A stretch of DNA of 64,000 nucleotides from the NCBI RefSeq assembly GCF_003600155.1, contig NZ_QWLD01000040.1, forward strand, positions 402,477-466,476, in the 5' to 3' direction. Positions 1 to 8,881 of the stretch are shown here, piece after piece (position 1 is the stretch's first letter; each line of letters begins with the position of its first letter). The notes beneath the pieces are model-generated. The model had not been told where the DNA came from. It saw nothing but the letters and a program-made list of their open reading frames with translations, and ran no database searches. This DNA comes from Nesterenkonia muleiensis. Its GTDB lineage: Bacteria; Actinomycetota; Actinomycetes; Actinomycetales; Micrococcaceae. Position numbers and translations under genes: made by a program.

Positions 1-146
1 GCCTCAACGTACTCGGGGTGGCGCGAGAGCACCGTCGGCAGCGAATCGAAGACCTCCCTGACCGCCTGATGAAACTCATGCTCTCCGGGATTTCGACTGA
101 TGACCTGCTGAAAGACCTTGTCGATCTGCTTGGCGCTGGGGCTCAC
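1..146 (-). CDS. gdhA: NADP-type glutamate dehydrogenase, N-terminal fragment
   Basis: Only the first 48 codons are in the window; the gene runs off the left edge. The reverse-strand translation includes RNPGEHEFHQAV and LSRHPEYVE, which match the opening helices of hexameric NADP-dependent glutamate dehydrogenases (2-oxoglutarate plus ammonia to glutamate, cytosolic). I chose the GTG at 146 because an AGAGGA-like ribosome site lies about 5 bases upstream and the nearby ATG (151) is out of frame and stops after two codons. The catalytic and nucleotide-binding parts are outside the window, so the cofactor assignment rests on the N-terminus alone. Confidence 0.8.
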   Translation of the reverse strand, partial: MSPSAKQIDKVFQQVISRNPGEHEFHQAVREVFDSLPTVLSRHPEYVE

Positions 147-209
147 ACCATTCCTCTCGTCGCGGGGTTTTCGCACTCCGGGAAATCATGCTAGCCGCTC
201 AGGTGTCGC

Positions 210-2135
210 CTATCTGGTAGGCACCGCAACTCCGGGCAGACGCCAGAGGCAGAAGCTGGGACCGGATGCCGTGATCTTCACTGTTGAGCCATCATGGGTC
301 AGCACTGCCTCACCCCAGAGCTTCTGAGCCTCATTGAGGCCGGCACACACCGTTGCTGAGAGCTCCACTGAGTAGTGCCGAGTCTGAGCCGGACCTGCGG
401 CAAAAACCAGCAGAGCCTCCGCTTCGGACTCACGGACGAAGACCAAGCCATGGTCGTCGGCGTGGAGCCAGCGCATACCGCCATCGGTCAGCACCGGGTG
501 GCGCCTGCGCAGTCCGATCAGCTCTTGATAGAGGCGGATCCTGCTGGCGAATTCCTGATCCTGGGCTTTGTCCCAGGGAATCGGAGTCCGGCTGAGCTCG
601 CCGTCAGCGCCGGTCAGGCCGAACTCGTCACCTGCGAAGACGCTGGGCAGCCCCGGCAGGCTCATCTGGAGTCCGATTGCCACAGCAATGGTCTGCGGAC
701 CGGCATGAGTGGCGAACCGGCCAGTGTCGTGGGTGTCCAAGGGGTGCATATTGCCCAGTCGGATGCGCCAGGGGACGGGAGCGTTGAACCGGTCCACCGC
801 GCAGGCGAAATCCCGTGCCGTGCCCTGCGGTATGCCGCCGACCGGTTGGCCGAAGAACCAGGGAACTCTCTGCTGCCCTCCCTCCGCTGTCGGATAGGGG
901 GCGCCGTCGGGCTCTGCCAGCCAGCTCCACAACGGCCGGGTGAACGAGGGGTAGGTCATCGCCCCGTGCCAGGAATCACCGGTGAGGTCCCCGGTGGCGT
1001 CGTTGGTGGATTCGGCCAGCAGGATCGAGTCAGGTTTGACCTGTTCCATCGTGCGGCGGAGGATCTGCCTCACCTCCGCGTTGAGGTCCACCTCGCGCAG
1101 CCTTCCGGTCATATTCGCCACGTCAATCCGCCAACCGTCGAGGTTGTAGGGCGGCTTCAACCATTTCGCGACCACCGAATCAGGGCCCTCGATGAAGGCT
1201 CTGCGCAGTTCCGGGGAGGTCCAGTCGAACTTGGGCAGGGTCTCGGTCCCCAACCAGGACTCATAGTCGGAGCCGCTGTGACCATCGGCGAAGTAGTAGA
1301 AGCGGCGCTCCGGCGAAGTGGGATCCTTCAGCGCCCGCTGGAACCAGATGTGCTGATCACCGGAGTGGTTGGTGGTGAGATCACCGATGACTCTCATACC
1401 TCGGGCATGTGCAGCATCCACCAGGCGAATCAGCGCTTCGTCTCCACCGAGCAGGGGGTCCACCGCCTCGAAGCTGGAGGCGTCGTAACGATGGTTCGAG
1501 GCGGCGGGGAAGAAGGGCGTCAGATAGATGATCCCCACACCCAGTGACTCGAGATGGTCGAGGCGCTCAGCGATTCCGTCCAGATCACCCCCGTAGAACT
1601 GACAGACCCGCGCCGGCATCACCGGGTCAACCGGGTCACTCCAGTCTGCGGGCTGAGCCCACTGGGGGATCTTCCGTGCTTCAGCGCCTGCTGAACGTGA
1701 GAACCGGTCCGGGAAGATCTGGTACATCACCGAATGGTTGAGCCAGTCCGGTGGACCGGGGTAGGCCAGCAGAGCGAAGTCATCGGCGTCGAGCACCTCT
1801 CCTCGGTGCGCTCCGGACTGGTTGAGCCACTTCACGCTCGGTGCCGAGCGTGATGCGGCCGCGTCGTCGTGAATGAGCAGCCAGCGGTAGCCGTGCCGGG
1901 GATTGGCCACGGTGACTTCGGCCTCCCACCAGTGCCAGCCGCCGGCGGTTCCGCAGTGCTGTGCGGTGTCCCAATGCGGTTCATGGTCCGGATTGGAACG
2001 GACGGTCACCTGCTTGAGCCTGGGGTAGCTTTCCGGTACTCGCAGACGCAGCGTGACCGCCTCACCGAGCCCAGGGGCCTGAGTCGACACATGCAGCGGT
2101 GAGCCGTCGTGGTGGGGGAGTGGACGGGGAATCAT
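210..2135 (-). CDS. GH13 alpha-amylase family hydrolase (neopullulanase/maltodextrinase-like)
   Basis: A 641-residue cytosolic glycoside hydrolase family 13 enzyme expected to cut imported maltodextrins. An N-terminal beta domain (about 1-130) precedes the (beta/alpha)8 barrel, which starts at YQIFPDRFS (about 138). Conserved regions are visible: region I DLTTNHSG (252-259), region II GWRIDVANM with nucleophile Asp338, region III LLAESTN with acid/base Glu375, and region IV LDTHDT with Asp470. The THDT form of region IV resembles the SHDT of the neopullulanase/cyclomaltodextrinase group, which also carries an extra N-terminal domain. No signal peptide is seen. Its ATG overlaps the stop of the upstream permease by 4 bases, so it is the last gene of the importer operon. 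Exact substrate (pullulan, cyclodextrin or linear dextrin) is not decided by sequence. Confidence 0.85.
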   Translation of the reverse strand: MIPRPLPHHDGSPLHVSTQAPGLGEAVTLRLRVPESYPRLKQVTVRSNPDHEPHWDTAQHCGTAGGWHWWEAEVTVANPRHGYRWLLIHDDAAASRSAPSVKWLNQSGAHRGEVLDADDFALLAYPGPPDWLNHSVMYQIFPDRFSRSAGAEARKIPQWAQPADWSDPVDPVMPARVCQFYGGDLDGIAERLDHLESLGVGIIYLTPFFPAASNHRYDASSFEAVDPLLGGDEALIRLVDAAHARGMRVIGDLTTNHSGDQHIWFQRALKDPTSPERRFYYFADGHSGSDYESWLGTETLPKFDWTSPELRRAFIEGPDSVVAKWLKPPYNLDGWRIDVANMTGRLREVDLNAEVRQILRRTMEQVKPDSILLAESTNDATGDLTGDSWHGAMTYPSFTRPLWSWLAEPDGAPYPTAEGGQQRVPWFFGQPVGGIPQGTARDFACAVDRFNAPVPWRIRLGNMHPLDTHDTGRFATHAGPQTIAVAIGLQMSLPGLPSVFAGDEFGLTGADGELSRTPIPWDKAQDQEFASRIRLYQELIGLRRRHPVLTDGGMRWLHADDHGLVFVRESEAEALLVFAAGPAQTRHYSVELSATVCAGLNEAQKLWGEAVLTHDGSTVKITASGPSFCLWRLPGVAVPTR

Positions 2136-3022
2136 TTGACGCTCCCTGCGACGAGACCGGAGACGATGTAGCGCTGCAGCAGCAGGAACAGTGCCACGGG
2201 GATGATGGCCGCCAGCACCGCACCCGCTGCGAAGACCGACCAGTTCTGTGAGGTCTCCTGGGAGATGAACTGGTAGAGCCCCACCGCGAGGGTCTGCCGC
2301 TCGGGGTCGCGGAGCAGCACCGAGGCGATGACGAACTCGCTGAGCGTGCCCACCAGGGAGAGCAGGGCAACGACTGCCAGGATCGGTGAGACCAGCGGGA
2401 GGATGATGGTGAAGAAGATCCGGGCATGTCCGGCGCCGTCGATGCGGGCTGCCTCATCGATCGAGGTGGGGACGGTGTTGAAGAACCCGTACATCAGATA
2501 GGTGTTCACGCCCAGGGCCCCGCCGAGGTAGACCATGATGAGTCCGATCTGGCTGTTCAGCCCGATGGCAGGGAAGATCTCACCGATCCCGAGCATCAGC
2601 AAAAAGATGGCGACCATGGCCAGCAGCTGGGGGAACATCTGGACCAGAACCAGCGTGATCAGACCGAATCGGCGGCCGGTGAACCGCATCCTGGAGAACG
2701 CATACGCAGCCAGTGCCCCGAGCAGGACCGAACCTGCCGACGCCGTGAGACCGATGAACAGGGTGTTGGCGAACCACGCAGCATACGGCTGCTGGGGGCG
2801 GTTGAAGAGCTCGATGTAGCTGCCCAGGCTGACGTTGCTGAACAGGTTGTTGGCGGTGATCAGCGTGCCGCCGGGACTGAGGGAGGCGGAGAATACGTAG
2901 ACCAGCGGGAACATGGCGAAGACGACGACGCCCAGACCCACCAGATGCCGCCAGCCGGTCTCCCGCCACCACCGTGTGAACGGACGGCGGTTGAGCTTCG
3001 CCTCCTGTGCTGCCAGGGCCAT
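2132..3022 (-). CDS. malG: ABC maltodextrin importer permease, MalG type
   Basis: A 296-residue inner-membrane permease of the carbohydrate uptake-1 ABC family. About six membrane segments are visible, the first near residues 28-50. The cytoplasmic EAA loop that docks onto the ATPase reads EAARIDGAGHARIFF, followed by ILPLVSP. It follows the MalF-type gene by one base and overlaps the hydrolase behind it, so translation is coupled. No ATP-binding MalK/MsmX subunit lies in the window. As in many actinobacteria, a shared ATPase encoded elsewhere probably powers it (inference). Specificity for maltose or dextrins rests on the neighbouring GH13 enzymes. Confidence 0.88.
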   Translation of the reverse strand: MALAAQEAKLNRRPFTRWWRETGWRHLVGLGVVVFAMFPLVYVFSASLSPGGTLITANNLFSNVSLGSYIELFNRPQQPYAAWFANTLFIGLTASAGSVLLGALAAYAFSRMRFTGRRFGLITLVLVQMFPQLLAMVAIFLLMLGIGEIFPAIGLNSQIGLIMVYLGGALGVNTYLMYGFFNTVPTSIDEAARIDGAGHARIFFTIILPLVSPILAVVALLSLVGTLSEFVIASVLLRDPERQTLAVGLYQFISQETSQNWSVFAAGAVLAAIIPVALFLLLQRYIVSGLVAGSVK

Positions 3023-3023
3023 A

Positions 3024-4667
3024 TCAGTTCAGCTCCTCGAGTGCTTTGGTCTTGCGGAAGGCCAGCACGGAGATGGTTCCTACGATGATGAAGATCAGGA
3101 TCGAGAAGGCGCTGGCAAGGCCGTAGTCTGCCTGTGATCCAACGAAGGCCACTTTGTAGACCATCGAGATCAGAATGTCGGTGGAACCGACGTTGACCCC
3201 GGCGGAGACGTCACGGGGCCCGCCGCCCGTGAGCATGTACACCAGGTTGAAGTTGTTGAAGTTGAAGGCGAAGGCACTGATCAGCAGAGGTGCCAGAGCG
3301 GTGAGCAGCAGTGGCAGTTTGATGCTGCGGAATGCTTGGAAGGGTCTGGCACCGTCGACCTGGGCGGCTTCTGTCAGTTCCTCGGGGATGGACTGCAGGG
3401 CGCCGGTGCACACCAGGAACATGTACGGGAAGCCGAGCCACAGGTTCACGATTAGGATGCTGATCTTCGCCAGCCAGGGATCAGTGAGCCAGGGGATGGC
3501 CGCACCACCGAAGAGAACATTGTTGATGAAGCCGAACTCTTGGTTCATCATCCCGGCCCAGACCAGTGCCGAGAGGAACCCCGGGAAGGCGTAGGGCAGG
3601 ATCATCACCAGCCGGTAGTACTTCCTGGACTTCATGCGCTTGTCGTTGAAGACCACTGCCAGGAAGAGCCCCAGAACGAACGTGGTGACCACTGAAAGCA
3701 GAGCGAACGCGAAGGTCCAGATCGTGACATAGATCAGCGGACCGCGGATGGAATCCTCGGTGACAGCTCGGATGAAGTTGTCCATCCCCACTTGGATCCG
3801 CCAGCCAGGCAGGAGCTTTTCGCCCTCCTCACTGATGAAGGCACCCTCACCGGTGTCGGCGTACACCGTTCCGGTCTCCGAGTTGGTCATCGTGCCCTGA
3901 GCCTCGTTGTACTCGTACCTCGAGGTGTAGACGTATGCCCGCTGGCCGTCCTGGGTCCGCAGGTATCCGGCATTCGGGTCCTCACTCATCGGGACCACCA
4001 GGTTCGTGATCTCCTGCTGCCGGTTCAGCAGTTCCGCGAAGGGCAGAATCTCGTAGCCCTCGACGGCCACGACCCTGCCGTCCTCGACTGTGGCCTCATC
4101 GGTGAGCTCCAGCGGAGCTTCCTCTGCACCGATGTACACCTCACCCTCAGCGCTGGTCACAGCGAAGTAGAGCTCATCGGTGCTCAGCAGATCCCCTGAC
4201 TCTTCGAGGATCGACACCTGATAGGTGGCAGAGTCCGGCACCCTGTCCTGGGTCTGGAGCATGATGGCGTGCACCGCATGTTCCTTGGTGGAGTTGTGAC
4301 CGGTGCCGTAGTTGGTGAAGGCCACATATCCGGAGTAGAGGACCACGAAGATCTGAAAAATCAGCAGAAAGACCAGGCCTGGGGCCAGGTATTTGGCCGG
4401 AAGCGCACCTCGCTGCAGATAGATCCAGGTCAGTGCGGCGGCACCGACCACCACCAGTGAGCCGACAAGCCATCGTTCGTTCATGAACAGCACCAGGGAT
4501 GCGTAGACCGCTGTTGCGCACAGAAGACCCAGCACGACGATCTTGAACAGGATCAGCTTCCATCCCATCGAGGTGGCATCGATGATCCTGCCCGCCTGCT
4601 TCTGCCGGCGGGTGAGCTTCTTGGACTGCTCCGGCTTTGGTCCGGTGGTGGTGGTCGTCTCCGTCAT
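3024..4667 (-). CDS. malF: ABC maltodextrin importer permease, MalF type with large extracytoplasmic insert
   Basis: A 547-residue permease, partner of the MalG-type protein. The N-terminal part has several hydrophobic segments (about 35-125). A long polar stretch (about 130-300) corresponds to the large external P2 domain of enterobacterial MalF, which contacts the loaded binding protein; most CUT1 permeases of about 300 residues lack it. The core permease follows, with the EAA loop EAAQVDGARPFQAFRSIKLP near 440-460. The presence of the P2-like insert supports a true maltose/maltodextrin assignment rather than a generic sugar permease. The gene sits 3 bases downstream of the binding-protein gene. 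Confidence 0.88.
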   Translation of the reverse strand: MTETTTTTGPKPEQSKKLTRRQKQAGRIIDATSMGWKLILFKIVVLGLLCATAVYASLVLFMNERWLVGSLVVVGAAALTWIYLQRGALPAKYLAPGLVFLLIFQIFVVLYSGYVAFTNYGTGHNSTKEHAVHAIMLQTQDRVPDSATYQVSILEESGDLLSTDELYFAVTSAEGEVYIGAEEAPLELTDEATVEDGRVVAVEGYEILPFAELLNRQQEITNLVVPMSEDPNAGYLRTQDGQRAYVYTSRYEYNEAQGTMTNSETGTVYADTGEGAFISEEGEKLLPGWRIQVGMDNFIRAVTEDSIRGPLIYVTIWTFAFALLSVVTTFVLGLFLAVVFNDKRMKSRKYYRLVMILPYAFPGFLSALVWAGMMNQEFGFINNVLFGGAAIPWLTDPWLAKISILIVNLWLGFPYMFLVCTGALQSIPEELTEAAQVDGARPFQAFRSIKLPLLLTALAPLLISAFAFNFNNFNLVYMLTGGGPRDVSAGVNVGSTDILISMVYKVAFVGSQADYGLASAFSILIFIIVGTISVLAFRKTKALEELN

Positions 4668-4670
4668 GTC

Positions 4671-5954
4671 TTACTCGATGGCTCCGTCGATGTCGTCTGC
4701 CATCTGCTCCCAGAGCGTCACCGGATCACCCTCACCATTGATGATCGCAGTTTGGCTCGCACCCCAGAAGTCCCAGACAGCCCCCATCTCAGGGACCGAT
4801 GGCATGGGCACGGCCTCAGCGCCCACCTCGCCGAAGCCCGCCACGATATCGTCGTCGGAGAGCGCGGATTCGAAGGACTCCGATAATGCCGGAGCGCGTC
4901 CGCCCACCTCGTAGAGAGCAGTCTGGACCTCGGCGGAGCCGATGTAGTCGACCAAGAAAGTCGTCGCGGCCAGGGTGTTCTCGCTCTGCGCGGAGAGGAA
5001 GAAGCCCTGCACCCCGGCGAAGGGCTGTGCGTCCTGGTCACCGGCGCTGGGGATGGCATCGACTTCAACACTGATGCCGGCCTCCAGTGCGCTGGGCACA
5101 TTCCACGGACCGGTCAGCTGGAAGGCCGCGTCGCCATCGTCGAAGGTCTCCGAGGCGAGATCGCCGTCGATATTGGTGTTCAGCACCCCCGCATCGCCCT
5201 GATCGGACAACCACTGGGCGAAGTCGGCTCCTCCCTCATTGCCGATGAGCAGTTCCTCGGGGTTGTAGCTTCCGTCCTCATTCTGGCCGAAGACCGGTGC
5301 GCCGAAAGACATCTGGAAGGGGTAGAGGTGGTAAGGGTCTGCCTGTTGCGGGTCCAAGCCCACCACGAACGGGTAGCTGGCGCCGGATTCCTCACCGAGC
5401 TGGATCATCTCGTCGAAGGACTCCGGAGCCTCGTCGACTAGGTCGGCGTTGCGCAGCAGGGCAATGTTCTCGATCGAGTAGGGCACGCCGTAGACCTGTC
5501 CGTCGTAGGACCACGCCTCGACCGCCACATCTTCGAAATCCCCCAGGGCGTCGCCGAGCTCGACCGGTGCGGCCACTCCATTGGTCACCAACACACCCAG
5601 CCAGTCGTGGGCGCCGACGGCGATGTCCGGCCCTTCTCCGGTGGGCACCTGGGAGACGAATTGATCACGAATCTCACCGAAGTCCTGCTGCACCAGGTTG
5701 ACGGCGATCCCGGTGTCTGACTCGAAGTCAGCTGCTGCATCAGCGAGCACATCGGCGCGGTCAGCATCTACCCAGACCGTCAGCTCACCGGAGGCTTCAA
5801 GCTCAGCACTGTCCTCTCCGTTGCCGGCGCTCTCGGCGGTGTCATCGGTCTCAGCGGCTTCTTCGCCCCCAGTGCCTCCGCAGGCGGTCAGCGCCAGTGC
5901 GGAGATGCCGAGCACAGCGGTGATGCGGTTCAGTCCTGTGGCATTGGTGCTCAT
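4671..5954 (-). CDS. malE: Extracellular maltodextrin-binding lipoprotein, MalE type
   Basis: A 427-residue solute-binding protein of ABC family 1. The signal peptide ends in the lipobox LTAC (Cys at about 25), so the mature protein is lipid-anchored outside the membrane. A Glu/Asp-rich linker follows, then the two-lobe binding fold starting at LTVWVDADRADVL. It is the first gene of the minus-strand importer operon, and its promoter faces the divergent alpha-glucosidase gene. The very acidic composition is usual for exported actinobacterial binding proteins. A ligand other than maltodextrin is possible but unlikely given the two GH13 enzymes in the locus. Confidence 0.88.
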   Translation of the reverse strand: MSTNATGLNRITAVLGISALALTACGGTGGEEAAETDDTAESAGNGEDSAELEASGELTVWVDADRADVLADAAADFESDTGIAVNLVQQDFGEIRDQFVSQVPTGEGPDIAVGAHDWLGVLVTNGVAAPVELGDALGDFEDVAVEAWSYDGQVYGVPYSIENIALLRNADLVDEAPESFDEMIQLGEESGASYPFVVGLDPQQADPYHLYPFQMSFGAPVFGQNEDGSYNPEELLIGNEGGADFAQWLSDQGDAGVLNTNIDGDLASETFDDGDAAFQLTGPWNVPSALEAGISVEVDAIPSAGDQDAQPFAGVQGFFLSAQSENTLAATTFLVDYIGSAEVQTALYEVGGRAPALSESFESALSDDDIVAGFGEVGAEAVPMPSVPEMGAVWDFWGASQTAIINGEGDPVTLWEQMADDIDGAIE

Positions 5955-6004
5955 GGTGTGCCTCTCTGTGTGGAGTCGGAATGCTTGCGGCCCGAGTGAT
6001 GATG

Positions 6005-6046
6005 TGCAAGCGCTTCCAGTATGACCAGATAATGTGATCTACGCAA
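6005..6046 (-). promoter_or_regulatory. malE promoter with LacI-type operator
   Basis: Read on the minus strand, TTGCGT (6046-6041) and CATACT (6023-6018) are separated by exactly 17 bases, a good sigma-70 type promoter for the importer operon. Directly downstream lies tgcaagcgcttcca (6005-6018, plus-strand reading), whose core GCAAGCGCTT is the typical LacI/GalR-family operator centre. A repressor bound there would cover the start of transcription. The promoter is a pattern match; the operator is strengthened by an identical copy at 6128-6141. Confidence 0.7.
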
Positions 6047-6127
6047 CTGTAGCTCGCGGTGCAAGCAAGGCACATTACCTCCAGTCAAACTGCGATTTAT
6101 CCGCACCATCGGCTGTGATATGGCTTA

Positions 6128-6141
6128 TGCAAGCGCTTCCA
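6128..6141. promoter_or_regulatory. Second LacI-type operator, upstream of the alpha-glucosidase
   Basis: The 14-mer tgcaagcgcttcca here is identical, base for base, to the one at 6005-6018, 123 bp away. It lies 14 bases before the ATG of the alpha-glucosidase gene. The two copies flank the divergent promoter region, as expected for co-ordinate repression of both operons by the LacI-type regulator encoded at 7859-8881. Confidence 0.7.
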
Positions 6142-6155
6142 TGTAGGGTGCTACT

Positions 6156-7844
6156 ATGACTCCACATCATGATCCGCATCACCCCCCCGCAGCGGACGCC
6201 GGCCGGGAATGGTGGCGCAGTGCGGTGATCTATCAGATCTACCCACGCTCATTCGCCGATGCCAATGGTGATGGAATCGGCGACCTTCCCGGGATCACGG
6301 CCCGGATGGGCGACCTGCAAGACCTCGGCATTGATGCACTCTGGCTCAGTCCCTTCATGACCTCGCCGCAGAAGGATGCCGGATACGATGTCGCGGACTA
6401 CTGTGACGTCGATCCGCTCTTCGGAACCCTGGCCGACTTCGACGACCTACTTGCCGCAGCGCATGCTCGGGGGATCCGGATCATCGTCGACCTGGTGCCG
6501 AACCACTCATCTGATCAGCACATCTGGTTTCAGCAGGCACTCACCGCGCGCCCGGAGAGCCCAGAGCGGAAGCGATACATCTTCCGTAATGGCCGGGGAG
6601 AGGACGGAGAGCTGCCGCCGAACAACTGGCAGTCGATCTTCGGGGGGCCGGCCTGGACCCGAGTCACTGAGGCAGACGGAAGTCTCGGTCAGTGGTATCT
6701 GCATCTGTTCGACTCCAGCCAGCCGGACTTCGACTGGTCCAATGAGGAGGTCAAGGAGGAGTTTCGGCGCATTCTGCGGTTCTGGCTGGACCGAGGAGTA
6801 GACGGATTCCGTGTGGATGTGGCCCATGGGCTGGTCAAGGACCAGGACTTCGCCGACTACACCCCGGACCCAGAGGCGGCGTCCATGGGGGGAGAGGAAA
6901 CCCCTGCTCCCTACTTCGAACAGCCCGGTGTGCACGAGATCTACCGGGACTGGCGGAAGCTGCTCAATCAGTACAGCGGAGACCGCGCACTCTGCGGTGA
7001 GGCGTGGACGTCCTCGGTGGAGTCGATGGCCCTGTGGGTGCGGCCGGATGAGATGCACCAGACGTTCAACTTCGAGTACCTGCTTGCCCCGTGGGAGGCA
7101 GCGGAGCTGCGTTCGATCATCGAGCGATCGGTGAGTGCCTTCGGCGGTGTCGGCGCGCCTGGCACCTGGGTGCTGTCCAACCATGATGTGATCCGTCACA
7201 CCACCAGGCTCTCCCTGACCTCCGAACCTGCTCAGGGCACCGGAATCGGCCCGGACTTCCCCGGGATTCCCGAGTACGATGACGCGGTGCTCCGAGGCCA
7301 GGCCGCCACAGCCCTGATGCTGGCCCTGCCCGGGTCGGCCTATATCTATCAGGGCGAGGAGCTGGGTCTCGATGAGGTCCACGACCTGCCTGCGGAGTCA
7401 CGGCAGGATCCCACCTGGTTCAGGACCAACGGCGAGAAGGTCGGCCGCGACGGGTGCCGGGTTCCGCTGCCCTGGGATGCTGATCAACCTGCCTATGGGT
7501 TCAACCGCACCGGAGAGTCTTGGCTGCCTCAGCCCGCCCGCTGGGCATCACTGGCCCGTGACCGGCAGCAGGCCGATCCAGGATCCACCTTGTCTCTGTA
7601 CCGAGCGCTGCTGCGGCTGCGCCGCGACCTGGGGTTGGGTACAGGTGAGATCGAATGGATCGAGGGCTACGGCGAAGGTGTGCTGGCGTTCCAGAATCGG
7701 GAGGTTATCGTGATTGCCAATATCAGCGGTGAGCCGGTGGATCTGCCGTCTGGGGCGGAGGTCCTGGTGACCAGCCGCCCGCTAGACGGCAGGGAGATTC
7801 ACGCTGACACCACAGTATGGTTGAGGCAGAATCACTCTCACTGA
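6156..7844 (+). CDS. GH13 alpha-glucosidase
   Basis: A 562-residue cytosolic GH13 exo-glucosidase that would release glucose from maltose and maltodextrins delivered by the importer. The barrel begins at YQIYPRSFADANGDG (26-40). Catalytic regions are complete: DLVPNHSS (112-119), GFRVDVAHG with nucleophile Asp221, LCGEAW with acid/base Glu282, and LSNHDV with transition-state Asp344. The QPDFDW motif (189-194) is typical of the alpha-glucosidase/oligo-1,6-glucosidase branch. The AGGG before the ATG is a weak ribosome site. The regulator gene follows after 14 bases. It could also act on isomaltose, sucrose or trehalose derivatives; sequence inspection cannot separate these. Confidence 0.88.
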   Translation: MTPHHDPHHPPAADAGREWWRSAVIYQIYPRSFADANGDGIGDLPGITARMGDLQDLGIDALWLSPFMTSPQKDAGYDVADYCDVDPLFGTLADFDDLLAAAHARGIRIIVDLVPNHSSDQHIWFQQALTARPESPERKRYIFRNGRGEDGELPPNNWQSIFGGPAWTRVTEADGSLGQWYLHLFDSSQPDFDWSNEEVKEEFRRILRFWLDRGVDGFRVDVAHGLVKDQDFADYTPDPEAASMGGEETPAPYFEQPGVHEIYRDWRKLLNQYSGDRALCGEAWTSSVESMALWVRPDEMHQTFNFEYLLAPWEAAELRSIIERSVSAFGGVGAPGTWVLSNHDVIRHTTRLSLTSEPAQGTGIGPDFPGIPEYDDAVLRGQAATALMLALPGSAYIYQGEELGLDEVHDLPAESRQDPTWFRTNGEKVGRDGCRVPLPWDADQPAYGFNRTGESWLPQPARWASLARDRQQADPGSTLSLYRALLRLRRDLGLGTGEIEWIEGYGEGVLAFQNREVIVIANISGEPVDLPSGAEVLVTSRPLDGREIHADTTVWLRQNHSH

Positions 7845-7858
7845 GAGGAGGGAGCTCT

Positions 7859-8881
7859 GTGGTCAGCCTGGACGAGGTCGCACGCACGGCAGGAGTGTCC
7901 TCTGCCACCGTCTCGCGCGCGCTCAGCGGCCGAGGTCATGTCTCGCCTGCCACCCGGGATCGGGTGCTGGAGGCCGCTGAGCAACTGGGCTACGTGGTCT
8001 CTTCTGCGGCATCGAGCCTGGCTTCAGGACGCAGCCGCAGCATCGGGGTGATGACCCCCGATTTGCATCGGTGGTTCTTCAACTCGGTGCTGACCGGAAT
8101 ATCGGACACACTGACCAGGGCCGGCTTCGACCTCACTCTCTACAACGTCACCAGCGACCCTCAGCTGCGGCATGAGATCTTCCGAGCCTTTCTGCAGCGC
8201 CGCCGTGTGGACGGGGTCATTGTGCTGGCTCTGGAGCTCGATGACTGGGAGGCCGAGCAGCTGAAGCAGCTGGATCTTCCGGTGATTGTGCTCGGTGGAG
8301 CGCTGCAGGACCTGCCCAGCATGTCTGTCAACGATCAGGGGCTGATCCGCCTGGCTGCTGAGCATCTGCTCTCACTGGGGCACCGGAACATCGGATACAT
8401 CGGCGGCGATCAGGCCTTCGATGCGGACTACCACGTGCCTACTCAGCGCCGAGAAGGCTTCAGCGAGGCTCTGCGGGACTTCGGCGTTGAACCCCATGTT
8501 CAGCTGTCTCGGGCCGCCGACTTCACCATCGCCGGAGGCTACCAAGTGGCCAAACAGCTGTTCGGCTCGCCAGCCGCAGCGATGACCGGCCTGGTCGCTG
8601 CCTCCGATGAGATGGCGATCGGTGCCCTGCTGGCGGCGAAAGATCTGGGCGTCCAGGTACCGCATCAGGTCTCGGTGGTGGGGGTGGACGGTCATGAGCT
8701 GGGTGAGCTGTTCGGTCTCACCACAGTGGACCAGCATCCTGTGGGACAAGGGCGGACTGCCGCTGAGCATATTCTGGGCCGGGTCGAGGGACGAGGCAAC
8801 GGCGATGTCGAGCTTCCCTTCGAGCTGGTAGTGCGGTCCACCAGTGCAGCGCCTTCACAGGCTGTGGACGGCTCGCCCTAA
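7859..8881 (+). CDS. LacI-family transcriptional repressor of the maltodextrin locus
   Basis: A 340-residue LacI/GalR-type regulator. The N-terminal helix-turn-helix VSLDEVARTAGVSSATVSRA is followed by the hinge region and a periplasmic-binding-protein-like sensor domain (for example SLGHRNIGYIGG and VVGVDGHELG). I chose the GTG at 7859 because the strong ribosome site GAGGAGGGAG lies just before it and the helix-turn-helix then starts at residue 2. An ATG at 7817 would overlap the alpha-glucosidase and add 14 residues without a ribosome site. The operators at 6005 and 6128 are its probable targets, with maltose or a derivative as inducer (inference). Confidence 0.87.
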   Translation: MVSLDEVARTAGVSSATVSRALSGRGHVSPATRDRVLEAAEQLGYVVSSAASSLASGRSRSIGVMTPDLHRWFFNSVLTGISDTLTRAGFDLTLYNVTSDPQLRHEIFRAFLQRRRVDGVIVLALELDDWEAEQLKQLDLPVIVLGGALQDLPSMSVNDQGLIRLAAEHLLSLGHRNIGYIGGDQAFDADYHVPTQRREGFSEALRDFGVEPHVQLSRAADFTIAGGYQVAKQLFGSPAAAMTGLVAASDEMAIGALLAAKDLGVQVPHQVSVVGVDGHELGELFGLTTVDQHPVGQGRTAAEHILGRVEGRGNGDVELPFELVVRSTSAAPSQAVDGSP

